From the NCBI GenBank assembly GCA_000499405.2, contig HG738138.1:24457097-24521096 (forward strand): a stretch of 64,000 nt of DNA, read 5' to 3'. The notes under the pieces were generated by a model. That model searched no databases. It was given only the letters and a program-made list of their open reading frames with translations, and had not been told where the DNA came from. Positions 26,098-38,359 of the stretch are shown here, one piece after another (within the stretch, counting starts at the first letter, position 1; every line of letters starts with the position of its first letter). A program made the translations under genes and the position numbers. This DNA is from Onchocerca volvulus. Its lineage: Eukaryota > Nematoda > Chromadorea > Rhabditida > Onchocercidae.

Positions 26098-27481
26098 TTA
26101 ATTAAGTAAACAAATTATGAGAAATGTTATGAATAAATTTGAAATGAATAAATGAATGTTGGTTATAATTGATGAACTGGTATTGCATAATTCTTGGGCA
26201 CAAAAACATTTCTTCATCCCTTTCAATCTATAAAAATTGTAAAATAAATTTCAAAAATGATAAAATTAAATAAAATTAAAAATATATCATATTCTACTAT
26301 TCATGATTCCATGATTTTTATCTCTTATCAATAACTTATCAGTATTTCAAATATCTAAAAGCTATAATTATCAAAAATTAAAAGATTTTACTTCCAAACA
26401 TCCATAATAACACATTCGCCATCTTTGAGTTTTCGCTCCTCAGAATCTGCACATCGTTTTTCGACATAGTATGAACCATCCTGAAAATTTTAAAACTTTT
26501 TTTTTTTTTTTTTTGAAATAGTGAAATTTATAAAAAGTGTTTTTTTATGATAATAATTGAAAAATTACGGATTTTTTTTTTTGAATTTTAAAATTGTTAT
26601 AAAGCTAAATACCTGCTAAATTGGTTATCTGCCGTAATATTTTCATTTTATTACAATGTTTAAAATTTATCAAAAAATACTTGAAACATAAAAAAATATA
26701 ACTTTGATAATTAAATTTTTCAAAATAAACTTGTGATGATCAATTTCAACTTTTCAAAAAAAATTAATTTTAACTTTCAAAAAAGTTTTTTAATAATCAT
26801 TTAAACATAATTAAAAATAATTAAGAAATATGAAATAAGAAAATACAAAGTGTGTTCATCGAATCTTTTCAAATCTCCTTTAACTTTTTCTATGATCCTC
26901 TAAATTTTGTTGTGAACAAATTGAACTTTTAATCATTATCAGGTAACTTTATCATTTTATTTTCAAAAAGCATCGAAATATTATCATTCAATCTCTTACT
27001 TAAAAAAAAAAATAATTATATTGAATTCGAAGAAAGAATTTAAATTGGAAATAATTTTTGCGACTTTTTTTTCGTTATTATTTAAATGATTGATGACATA
27101 GTTTAAGATAATGAAAATTTTAATTATTATTACTATTATGCCTCAAGTTTAATTGTCATAGAATCGAAAACTCGAGAAATTTTGTCATCACAAAACATCC
27201 AACAGAATCTGCAAAATATCTCATTCTTATTTAGTAATTAATTAATCAATTAATTAATTAATTAAGTAAAGATAATGCAAATAGTAACATACCGCATTTA
27301 ATGCGGTAATCGAAACACAACCATTCTGAATTCCACTACCGGAACAGTTTATTTTTTTTGGTTCACCTTTACAGGTAGCTGTTGGAGCATTCAAAAAAAC
27401 ACCACATGAATAGCACTGAAACGGTGATGATGAAGAAAACGCAACCGGAAATATTGATAACCACAATAATATTAATAGCAT
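26098..27481 (-). CDS. Ly6/uPAR (three-finger) domain protein, secreted and probably GPI-anchored
   Basis: Three exons join in phase: 27481-27293, 26480-26392, 26227-26098 (408 nt, 135 aa, TAA). The N-terminus is a signal peptide (MLLILLWLSIFPVAFSS). The mature start QCYSC and the late CFCAQELCN are the opening and closing signatures of the Ly6/uPAR fold. Ten Cys in the mature domain fit five disulfides. After LCNTSSS comes a hydrophobic tail (NLFITFLIICLLN) typical of a GPI-attachment signal. Such proteins act at the cell surface, often as modulators of receptors or channels; the partner cannot be inferred here. The start ATG sits two bases after a TTTTCCAG acceptor, as expected for a spliced-leader trans-spliced nematode mRNA. 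Intron 1 is 812 bp, intron 2 164 bp. I cannot assign it to a named C. elegans paralog. Confidence 0.88.
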
Positions 27482-29454
27482 TCCTGGAAAATGATGATAA
27501 ATTTAATTAAATTCTAAAAATGAAAAAGAAAAAAAAATTAGTTGCGAATTTCGCTAATAACAATTCAAATGTGGGAAAAAATCGAAGAAATAGAATGAAA
27601 TTGATGAATATAAGTAGTAGCATTTGAAATGGTCCTATAGTTATTTTGTTTTGCGATTTTTGAGCAATTCTAGAGGATTTTATCATGATAATAATGATTA
27701 CAGAAGAAAAAAAAAACATTAATCATCAAACAAAGATTAATTCGATATAAACTCTGAGAATCTATTGTAATTTTGCCTTAAAATTATATTAATCAATCTT
27801 TCTGATGACTGCCATTATTTTCATTTTCAAAAAAAAAAAGAAAAAAAACGAATTTTTTTTCCAACTTTTGTTGCATTTGATGGAATGTAAAAGAATGGAT
27901 TTGATAAATCATAGAAGAATATAATTTGTGATAATGATAGTGAATAATGAATATAATAATGAAAGTAATCTAGGGGAGCATTTGATAACGTTTTAATGAT
28001 GATAATGATAACAACAAAATGATAACGGCGACAATGATAACAATAATTCTGATCTAACGATTATAATGATAATGATAACAACAACTTCTGATTCAATAAT
28101 CTTTCAAAACAGATAATCATTAATTCAACATTCATATCTATGTTACGAAAAATATTGGGAGAAATAAATAAGAAAAAAAAAAAAAAAAATGAACAGATTG
28201 CGGCATAGTTGACAGATGTTAACAATAAAAAATTGAAATTAAAACATCTGTGCGTTGATGTAATCAAAGAGATAGCAAAGAAATCAATTGAAAAATTAAA
28301 GTAATAAAAAAAAATATATATATATATATATTAACTCGAATACTAGTAATTCATACTTATTAGAAATGAAATTATTCGAATTATTCGAATAATACTTATA
28401 AAATGAGCAACAAAAACAGGATAAATCAATGAGGATAATAATCAATTCAAGTTCATCAAGAAAAAACAAATTCAAACGAAAAATTTTTACAGAAAAATTG
28501 AAGGAATATAAATAAAATAAGCGATGATAAATTTATTAAGATATGGCTTAAAAAATTAAAAAAATGACTTCTTTTCTCTAAAATTTCTAACAATTTCAAA
28601 AGTTTTCATTAAATTTTAATAAAAAAGAATAATTGATTGATTTGAGTTGAGCAAGGTCAAATTATGACAGGTTAGATTAACTTCAACAATAGAGTAGAAG
28701 CAGATGTATTTCTGTTTAAAAGTGTCACCATTGAAGATTAAGTGACAATTGTATTGCAATAAGATGATGAGATTCGTCAAAAAATAAGACGGGGTCATGA
28801 CCTATGTAGCAGGAGAAAAATAATTTTCAAATAAAAGAAAAGTTGAAAATTTCGACAAATTTCATGTTTAATTTTACAAGTTTTTTGATAGGAGAAGAGA
28901 AGGCAATAAATTGAATTCTAAAAGTATTTATAGCAAAAACAACAACTGTTTCACAGCAAATAAAATTAATTTTTTTAATTACCAAATGGTGCTAATTCAC
29001 ATCCTGACTGAAAGTTTTGATTGACAGCGTGAAATTGTTGAGAGTTAAATGAGCTCAGGAAAGGTCATCCTGGTCAAGAATAGTAGAGGAGCAACAGGTA
29101 TCCAGGTAATATGGGTAGTTTTGAAAAGCATTCCTAGGTATTCCTATTACTAATTTTGAAAATAATTTTGAATATTTGCGAATATCGCAACTATTCCTAC
29201 AATCAATCAATCGGATGGAAAAGGAAGGATAAAAGAGGCATTATATAATAGATGCTTTTACTAATTTATAGCTTTGCTTTATATTTTCCAACCACAACAA
29301 CAACAACAAAAACTTATTGATCTTCGAATTCTTGGCAGCAAACTCATTTGAAAAGATTCTAATGTTACGTGAAAACAATATTCAAAAGTGTCAACAAATG
29401 ACATATTATTCAATAGAAATCTAAATTCAATCAATAGCTGAGTTAACAAATTAA

Positions 29455-29815
29455 TTTTAAATAGGACTATTAAATTTGAGCAGTTTTAAAATAAGACTAG
29501 TAAGTTTAAACAGTCTTAAAAAGGATTAGTAAGTTTAAGTTAGTTCTTAATAAGACCAATAAGTTTGAACAATTTTAAATAGGACTAGTAATTTTGAACA
29601 GTTTTAAGTAAGACTAGTAAGTTTGGACAGTTTTAAATAGGACTAGTAAGTTTGAGCAATTTTAAATATCTTTTTTTTTAAATAGTAAATCTGAGTAATT
29701 TTAAATAGGACTAGTAAGTTTGAACAACTTTAAGTAAGACTAGTAAGTTTGAGTTAGTTTTAAATAAGACTAATAAGTTTGGACAGTTTTAAATAGTACT
29801 AGTAAAGTTGCATAA
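29455..29815. repeat. Second 29-bp minisatellite (gactagtaagtttgaacag unit), about 11-12 copies
   Basis: The unit is close to ttttaaatag + gactagtaagtttgaacag (29 bp). Copies vary at a few positions (gagtta for gaacag, aagtaag for aaatagg), and one is disrupted by a poly(T) insertion near 29675. In-frame reading has many stops, so it is not coding. Confidence 0.9.
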
Positions 29816-29911
29816 TAAATTTTGAAAACTAATATTCCTGAAATATATTTTTGACGATTCGATGCTGAATTTCCAACGAATAATTCGAGATTAATTTTAA
29901 GATGTTTGGAA

Positions 29912-29958
29912 AAAGAGAAGAGAGAGAGAGTTTTAGAATTTCTCTCTCTCTCTTTCTT
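29912..29958. repeat. GA/TC hairpin
   Basis: A (GA)n-rich arm at 29912-29930 is followed 10 bp later by a (TC)n-rich arm at 29941-29958. The two can pair into a long stem. It is purine-only on one side and pyrimidine-only on the other, so a triplex form is also possible. Confidence 0.8.
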
Positions 29959-30847
29959 AAAACAAATTAATAAACTTCTTACTTATAATTAAAAATAGAT
30001 TAGAAAATAGTTTTCAATGATTCGAATTATCGGAATAAATCAAGATTTCTGGGAAACTTTTGTGCTAATTTATTTGCAAAATTAATTCAAAGTTTGCAAA
30101 AAAAAAAAAAATTTCTGAAGGATAATTTATAAAATTCATAAATTGAGTACTGCTTTTTGAAATGTTTGTATTACTCATAGTTGTAAGGTTACGATTTTAT
30201 ATTTGCATCACATAAAAAGAATGCGATCAATAATTCTCATTAATTTTTTAAATATTTCATCAATTTATCTATTGATTTTTGATTTTTGATGCAAATTTAA
30301 TAGCCCAAGGCTATACATATTTAATGTGAATTGTTGATGAAGATTCTGGATTTTTAAAGATTCAAAATTTAGCAAATAATTAAAATAGTCAAAATACTAT
30401 AATAATCAAAAGAGATCAATCCATCTATGGGATAAATAATTAATTAATTAGTAATAATTAGCAATGAGAGATCAAACCTGATAGAAACTTATTACTATAA
30501 AATCTATTACAAGACGTATTGCACCGTTGATTATTAAGTAGTTATTCAAGCATTAAAATTTATGTAAACTTAATTAAATTGATAGATATCTAGAAGAAAA
30601 GAGAGAAAGAGAGAAAAGGAGAGAAATTTTAATTAAATTCCGTATATCGCAGCAAAACGAACTCTATTTGAATATTTCGCTAAACTTCAGGTAATCAGAA
30701 ATTTTTATGATTAATTATTTTAAGAAATTTATGATTAATTCTTTAAAGATTATAAAAATTTGCTTAAAAAGCAAAATTACATGAGAAAAAAAAAAAGAAA
30801 GAGGAAATAAATGTTATGAACAAAATTTATTGGCTAAGCTGAAAAAG

Positions 30848-30906
30848 TTTTTTTTTTTTTTTTTTTTTTCCGCACCACGATGTACAACGTCCACAAGCAG
30901 TTTATT
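30848..30906 (-). other. Possible retroposed mRNA 3' end (poly(A) tail with AATAAA)
   Basis: On the minus strand an AATAAA hexamer (30906-30901) is followed after 31 bases by 22 consecutive A (30869-30848). The intervening sequence (ctgcttgtggacgttgtaca...) is richer in G+C than its surroundings. This layout matches a reverse-transcribed poly(A) mRNA end. The parent transcript was not identified and no long body is visible. Confidence 0.3.
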
Positions 30907-31660
30907 GAGAAATTTGAACAAGAAAATGAATAGAAATCAATCATTCTTTCTTCTTTTTTTTTTTTTTTCATTTTTTCATTAAATGATTATAAATTATGAA
31001 TTTCCTCAATTCCTTATGTATTTAAAATATTACTGCATTTTAAATTAACAAAAAAAAAAAAAATGTATATATTTGAACTGATGAAAAGAGAAAAAATAGA
31101 AAAGTTAAGAGCAAATTATTGAAATGGAAGAAATTAAAAATAAATGCTGGAGAAAATTTCTAGAAAATTTTCGGAAAATTCAAAAGCTATCGCTTCAAAC
31201 GTGTTTAATAATGAAATCTAATTTAAACTTGTGATATGTTTGTTTAAGATAAACTTAACAACTGTTATGTTGGCAAAAAACATTGAAAATATTTGTAAAA
31301 AAAATAATTGAAAAAACATCAAAGTACAAGTAATCGTCAAGTTTATCTTTAATTTTCAATTGAACAAAATTTAAAAGTTTCATAAATTATTCCTAAAGTA
31401 ATTTTCAACTCTTGCAATTATTTGACTGGCAAATTTTCAAATAATTAATGTATCATATTTCGAAGATATCATATTACATTTTCAAATGAATACATTTTAT
31501 GTGAATAAATGTCGCCAATTCTAACTCGCAATAATCTAGCTTTACACAGTAACTTGCACTATGAATGTATATCGATTTTCCGCCTTCTCATTATTTAATT
31601 ACTAATTTTGAATTATTTCGAATATCCAATCTTTAATTATATTTATTCCTAGTAGTAAAC

Positions 31661-31691
<31 letters not shown>

Positions 31692-32351
31692 CAAAAAGTT
31701 AGTAGCTCGTAATCATTAGCTCAGCGCATTCTGATGTTTTATTTAAAATTTAACAGAGCTATATCATTGATATCGGGCTTAATTGGAACGATTGAACAAT
31801 TTATATGAGCATGTTTTATCAAAATTAGCATTTATTTAAGCTAAATTATAAAAAATAAATAGAAATGAAAAGTATGTTTGGCTTCATCACCTTCCCGTTC
31901 ATCAATCTGACTTTGCCCGAAAAATGAAATCTAGGCATAATTTTCCAGGCATTTCATCGGAAATTTGAAAAGAAAGAACTGAAACCAACAAGAATAACAA
32001 GAATAAAGTTATTTTAAATTTTATTTAAATATCACATGCCCTGAATGAACCGAGAATTATAGTTCTTTAAATTTTTATTTAATATCATACACCGTGAACG
32101 AATTCATACACGTCCAATGAACTGAGAATCTTAATATTTCAGGAAAAAAATTTCTAAATTTAGATAAAACTCTGAAAATCTCGCTATTCAAAATCAAATA
32201 CTGTAAAATTAACAACAAAGTCATTTAGAATAGGGTTTCTGACAATACATCTAACACATTGGGAATTCATAGCTTAAACACATTACTGTACCAGATATTA
32301 AAAAAATTGAAAGATTACTACTTCATCTTTGCTTAAAAACATATACAACTT

Positions 32352-35300
32352 CTAATCGATATCGATAACTTCATTTGATGCACTGACTTCGGTTTCCCGT
32401 TTAAAATCATAAGTATCAGCTAACTTTCGATAATAATCATTGGTTTTGCTGATCATCTAAAATTGAAAATGTTCAAAACACCAAAAACCTTCCTTTGAAT
32501 TTTTGTAATTTATAAATAAATATAATGTAAACTTGTCTTTTATTAAGATTGCTTAACAAAATTAACGATTATTGGTAAGAAGGTTGTTTTTTTTTTGCAT
32601 CTACGATGCATGTAAATTTCAATTGAACTATTCCTTGTCACCATACATAAATGATTGAAAAATTAATATCCATAATATCATTACGAAATAATTAGAAAAA
32701 AAAATGAATAATGGCCTAAACATCTCAGAGCTAGTACTTAAAAGGCAAAACATCCCAGAACCATGCAGAAATGACATAATTATCCTGTTCTTTTGACTCA
32801 TTTTTTAACGTCTGCATGTTTCATGCCATCTCTCTGTTTTCCTCTACATGTTGAAAAACATCTCACTGAATTCTAGAATTTTTCGAAGAGGAGAATTCTA
32901 AAATTATGCTCAAAAACATCTGGTGAACCAGCAAAAATATGGCTTAACCATAATTTTAAAAATAAATAAACAGTTATAAATAATGATAAAAATAATAACA
33001 ATAGAATATGAAGATAAAAGCTCACATCGTCAATTTGTTCTTGCATTTCGTAATAAAAAGCTTTCACCATATCCGAAGTCTTACTTTCCAACACTTCCGC
33101 AACAGCATCAAAATCTTTTCCATATCGTTGAAATGCTGAAAAGAAAAGACAGAGTAAAAATTCAAAGAATTTACAATATCAAATTTGTTTTTGCAGATGT
33201 AAGTTTTTATAGGCGAAAAAAAGATTTAGGAAAATATTCACCGTGGACGCAGCACAATTTTGCAACAATATTGAAAACATTAGATATTATTAGGAAAATT
33301 TTAAATATCTCTAAATTGTAAAAATCGTTTGAAGAAAGAAAATATATTCTTGAAAATCTGATTTCTTTTTCAAATTCAGAAGTAAACTTACCAAATAAAG
33401 CCTGCCATTTTTCTTTGTAGGACCAGGATGGAGAACGTCGGGGACGACTAGAAGCTGCAGAAGGAACTCGATTAATTCGATAACGCTCTAGATCTGAAAT
33501 ACTATAAATATTTTGAACAGAATCTTTCAATTCCATTTTTAAATAAATCAGTTATGTATTTTAGCACAAAAATTTGTCGAATGTTTACAAAAACCAACGT
33601 TCATTTAACTCTTTTTCAAACTGAATCCGTAATGTATGCTCCAGTCGTACGCAATTTCCCCTTGCAAGCATTTCTTCTCGTTCCAGTTGTCTGAAGCATG
33701 GAGAATTAATTAGAAAATATTAGAAAAGTTATATTAAGATCTCCAAGATAGTCAATCAAATAAATGCATCTCCAAATAATGGAACAATTGAGCATCTACA
33801 TTCTTTCCGCAAAAGATTTATAATATAACCTGATATATTATTTCTTATAACCCATTCATCGAAAGGATTTTAGCAACTGGAAAAAATAGAAGTTTTTGAA
33901 GTGAAGATTTTTGTCCGAAATTTCACTTATAAATAAAGATAAATTATGAAAACTTATCCAAAAGATTTAGAAAAATATCAAAATAATTTGAAAGTATGCA
34001 GAAAATTCTTAAAGATTCTAGCAAATCATTAAAAAACATGCTTCAAGATCCGTACATATCCCATTTCCGGTGGTCGAATAACACTAACAATTTGCAAATC
34101 GTCATCATCTTCCATTTCAGTAACACTTTTATTCAATGATGATGATTGTGCGGCATCCTTTTCCTCAGTTGCAAATTCCACAAATCGTTCCACAACTTCC
34201 GCCATACCTAGAACAGCAAACATTCATCAAATATTTTATCTAGTCCATCGGGATTTTTATAAGATAGCAAAATTTCCGCATTTAGTATTAACTTTAAAAT
34301 CTTTAAGTGATTTCAAAAAAAAAAAACCTTTAGGACATTTTATAGTTCTGTTAGTGTTTCCATCATGACTCATCGGTTTTAGGCACAGTCTATGACGATG
34401 ATAATTTCTAAAAAAATCGGATTTACACGAATTTCATAAAAGATAAAAAAGTCGATATTCAATTCGCACAAAATCTTCAACATAATGCTGGAATGTTACA
34501 GGATAAAGAGAAAACATCAATCAATAGTAACTAAGATATAACTCAAGAGCATGAAGATGATAAAGAATACAATTCTTTTGAATAAAATCAACGAATGTTT
34601 TCAGAAAACTTCAATAATTGCAATCTAAAAGATACTGAAATGAGTAAAATACAATACCTGAAATGAATAAAACAAGAATTACAAAGCTTCAAATCACCCA
34701 TCTGCCGCAAATTTGTAGTTTGTTCACAGTTATAACATCGATTGCTTTGCTTCTCTCTAGAGTCCACGTCACTATCTTCAGAACTACTATAAAACAAAAC
34801 ACCAGTTTATACAACAAGATTGAAAGCCACTTTTCTCAGATTTTCTCTTAATTTACTTTAAATCGCATACAAATTATTCTTAATTCATATAGAAAGAAGC
34901 AAAATAGCTTAAATGATTGTTGGAAAAAAAGATTTGACTATTCTTTTTCACTTTTTCATTCTTTGACTACAGTGTGTTTCTAAATTATTACTTCCCAATA
35001 TTTCTGGTATTTGATGAATATGACAAAAAATAGTTACCTGGACTCAGGATTATGTTCTTCCAAGAAAGTATCAATAATACTTCGAAAATTTAGCTTCTTT
35101 TTATTGTCATAATAGAAATTGATAATTTCTTTTATCGATTTATGTGGCAACTAAAATTCAATTTACAAAATTAACGAATATTATTGATAAACCTAATATA
35201 AGCCATAACTTTTCGCAAATTCTTTAAACTTAACTGCAAGCTTGTCTTAATTCTAAATATCAGATGATTATGTGTTATACATTATGATTATATGTGCAGC

Positions 35301-37345
35301 TTGCAATGTAAAACACAATTTAAACCTTTTTTCCTCGAGAATATCGCAGAAAATTATTCAAAATAAGATGTGTTCAGCCCTCTGAGCTTCCACGTAACTA
35401 TCTCTACTTTATAAAGATCCCTATAAAGAAACTGAAGAAAATCTATAGAACCAAATATATTCAATAAAGAACGAACCAACTGTTTAATTCTATTAAAATG
35501 TTTTCCATATGTTTGCAATGCTTGTTTGAAAATAGTTGTATCTTCCTCATTCCATGGTTCTTTTTTGATTCGTCGCTTAGCAAGCTGATGTTTCGCTTCT
35601 TCGATATTATAATCTGATGATTGCAAGATAAACATTGCCTAAAGTAATTTAAGACAGAATAAATCAAGTTAATGAAAGCAAAAAGAAGTAGGGAAAAATA
35701 AAATATCAGTTTTTCCAATCGTTTATCGCCATAACAGCATGCAGAAATTATCACTGTCTATAAGCTGTTATAAAATAATTTGTTTTTTAATTAGATTCAT
35801 TTCAACCGATATCATCGATATAGCAGCAATCATGTTAATTGGTAAACAAGTAATCCTTAATTTGAAATTCTTTCAAAAGTAATTTCAGCCTAATGCAAAG
35901 TTTCATAAACAATACAAGCTAGATAACTCCAAGAAAAAATTTTTGAGAAGTTTGTAGGAACTATCCAATTAAATTATACCCGATCTTGTTCAATATTGAA
36001 GCTTGCAAGTGCAATTGAAAGGTAGTCGTTAATTTCAGCAACTCCCAAGAGATTTGTCGGTCGCCAAACGCAAGTTTCACGTTCAGTATCATCACAATAA
36101 TCATTTTCTGTTGTCCAGTCCTGTACCGGACATTGATAATCGATACCTTCACGAATTTCAAGATTTGTCGGCAAATGGAATGCAGCGTGATCTAGAAAAA
36201 ATATATATATAAAATATTTTGCGGATTATTTCAGAAATCTGTACTTTACAATCGTCAAGTTTTCAAAATATAGATTACATTACCTGCACTACAAAACGGC
36301 AAATCTCCGTTGAAATCTGAAGAACCAGGTACATCCTCCTCTATCACCACCGTGTCCTCATCATCTCCGCTACTTCGTGGTGTACATTGAAGTTCAGTCT
36401 GATCACTGTTTTCTTCATCCACGATATTCTCATTCTCATCGATTTCATCGTTATCCTAAAAAATGAAATACGTTCAGTATCGAGATGCAAAACGAATTCT
36501 AATGTTCTTTTCCGATCTAAAATTCAATTATATTTGCAATCATAAGTCAAAGTTGAACAGTAAATTCTAAGCACAAACGTTTAGATTTGCAAGCCATTAA
36601 CTTATGGTCTATGACGATTTCGAAATATCAAATAACAGTTTAATATTTAAAGAAAAATTTTTGAAGAAATTAAAAAGAAAATTTCTTGTTCACATCTCAA
36701 AAAATGTTAAAAAAGAGATTACCACAGATACTTTTACGACAATAAAAATTAATTATGAAAAAGTCAAATATTTAAAGTTTAAATATTACAAAAAAGTCAT
36801 TCCAAATCAAAGAAGTAAATTAGAAATTGATTTAGGCAAAAAAATAACAGGATATGAAATTCATAATCAAAAAAGTAAGCGATTCACTTTAAAAATTTCT
36901 AAGCTTTGCTAATAAGATAAGAAAAATACGATATAAAATAATCCCAATAGACGGATAAACATTCAAAATTCAACACCAACAACAAAGTTTATAGAAACAG
37001 CATTTCAGCAATGGAAGGAAACTTCTAAAAATTTCAATGAATAAGAAAAGTAAGACAAAGAAAAAAAATCTGTTTCTATAAACTGTGTTATTATCATTTT
37101 GTGAATTCCTAGCCCTCATTCGAAAGCAATCAAATCTGAAAAAAGAATAATCATGCTGAAAATCGGCTTAAGTAGCATACGAAGATATAGCTTAAAAAAA
37201 ATGCTGATAAGTTTATCAAACTAAAAAATATATTGACGAGGATCAAATATGTGAAAAAAAGAACCTGTCTCGATAATTCCTCGGATCCTTCTTTAATTTC
37301 TTGATCAATATCAAACTTATCTTGCGTATCACCATTCGATTTCAT
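32352..37345 (-). CDS. rcor-1: CoREST-type transcriptional corepressor (ELM2-SANT-zinc finger-SANT)
   Basis: Twelve exons: 37345-37265, 36455-36284, 36191-35980, 35638-35477, 35150-35038, 34786-34658, 34407-34328, 34207-34042, 33690-33599, 33493-33392, 33135-33026, 32456-32352 (1524 nt, 507 aa, TAG). An acidic N-terminus leads into an ELM2 region (residues ~85-175: CVWRPTNLLGVAEINDYLSI, then SSDYNIEEAKHQLAKR). SANT1 follows (~178-230: PWNEEDTTIFKQALQTYGKH, KSIKEIINFYYDNKKK), then a short zinc finger (Cys264, 267, 282, 285), a coiled coil (~366-400: LKQLEREEMLARG) and SANT2 (~420-473: RYGKDFDAVAEVLESKTSDM). ELM2 plus SANT1 recruits HDAC1/2; the linker and SANT2 of CoREST bind LSD1 and DNA, in the nucleus. 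Exon 8 to 9 only joins in frame if the donor is GC (AA|GCATGT). The exon 9/10 junction has an alternative (33589 / 33501) that adds a few residues. MIER/RERE were considered; the second SANT favours CoREST. Confidence 0.88.
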
Positions 37346-37939
37346 TTGCGTTTTCTAATCAATAATTCTTTGATACTTTTAGATTCTGGAAAATTGTCTT
37401 CCTATTAATACGATAACCAACTGGTACAAAGAATCTGAAATACAACAATATTTCTTATAAAATACCAGTATTTAATTTCTTTTCAATTTCAAATTCGGAA
37501 TCGAACAAAGTTTCTCTACGAATTCATGCTTCATTGAATATTTCCTTCTAAACAATTCCTGACCTATGGAACAATTCCTGTTGACCTTTTGCTAGAATGA
37601 ACACTAGACTAATCATTGCGAATCGCAAATCGACAATGATCGCCCAATTTAATTTATCGATTTTATTCTCAATACAAATGAACCGGAAAAAAGATCAGAA
37701 ATAGTTATGTCGGAGTAAATTCCGGATGTAACCGGAAATAAATAAAATTTATTAATTCGACTATTGAGGAAAAAAAATCATTTAAATTATCGATAATTAA
37801 TGATTATATGAATCAAATGAAATAGATGACAAAGTTTTTTTTAGCACTATGCAATAAATTAGATAGAATCTAATAATTACTAATAAAATTTTCAATTACA
37901 AATATATTCAACTTAATTTATTCATTTAAGCCTCAATTA

Positions 37940-38168
37940 TCCTTTCATATCAATCTACCATTTGCGTCAATTTATCACGGTATACGTAAGGTCACGCTTG
38001 GAACACGTTTGATTTAAATTTAAAAAATCATGTCATTATCGGGATAATAAGCAATGCTGTTGGATCATGTCAATCTATCGTTAGCGTCATTTTGTCATGG
38101 AATAGTGACGTTTAAGTACACGTTAGGCGTACGTTTGGAACACGTTTGATTTAAATTTAAAAAATCAT
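37940..38168. repeat. ~137-bp tandem duplication upstream of the CoREST gene
   Basis: A 34-bp block beginning ttggaacacgtttgatttaa is identical at 37998-38031 and 38135-38168. Upstream of each copy the sequence atcaatcta(c/t)c(a/g)tt(t/a)gcgtca also recurs with mismatches, so the whole ~137-bp unit was duplicated and the left part diverged. Confidence 0.85.
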
Positions 38169-38303
38169 TATTAAGAGATGCTGTTGGATTGTAAAATAGT
38201 TCGCAATAGTCAGTAATAAATTAGTCATTATAGAGAGAGGAAGCAGTCGAAATTCATACCTAAAAAGTTACGTCATTTAAGTCAAAGTTAAGTTAAATAA
38301 GGT

Positions 38304-38359
38304 TGACCTTAACTTCTAACTGACCTTAACCAACCTATCCATTGACCTTTCCGTGACCA
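38304..38359. promoter_or_regulatory. Cluster of TGACCT (AGGTCA) half-sites
   Basis: TGACCT occurs at 38304-38309, 38321-38326 and 38343-38348, with TGACCA at 38354-38359. AGGTCA is the nuclear-receptor half-site. The spacings are not canonical direct repeats, so monomer binding or chance are both possible. Confidence 0.3.

Larger units (their letters stand above)
27482..32351. other. Region without a recognised gene between Ly6 and CoREST genes
   Basis: Contents seen: GATAAT/AACAAC-type low complexity (27900-28090), an (AT)n run (~28316), a slightly less A/T-rich patch at ~28990-29110 with one exon-like island, a 29-bp minisatellite (29455-29815), a GA/TC hairpin (29912-29958), a poly(T) tract with a reversed poly(A) signal (30848-30906), and a long poly(A) at ~31663. 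The right end should include the 3' UTR of the CoREST gene. Confidence 0.5.

Noticed and set aside
28975..29110. Exon-like island on the minus strand (CTTTCAG|...|GTAATT, nine codons)
   Set aside because: No in-phase partner exists, and the Ly6 gene already has its own signal peptide and trans-splice-like start.
33207..33536. 109-codon minus-strand ORF taken as one exon
   Set aside because: Only 33493-33392 fits CoREST; the remainder is read-through into an intron with a good GTAAGT donor.
36604..36912. 102-codon plus-strand ORF, Lys-rich
   Set aside because: It lies inside CoREST intron 1 on the opposite strand, is dominated by A/T-driven Lys, Ile, Phe and Asn codons and has no motif.
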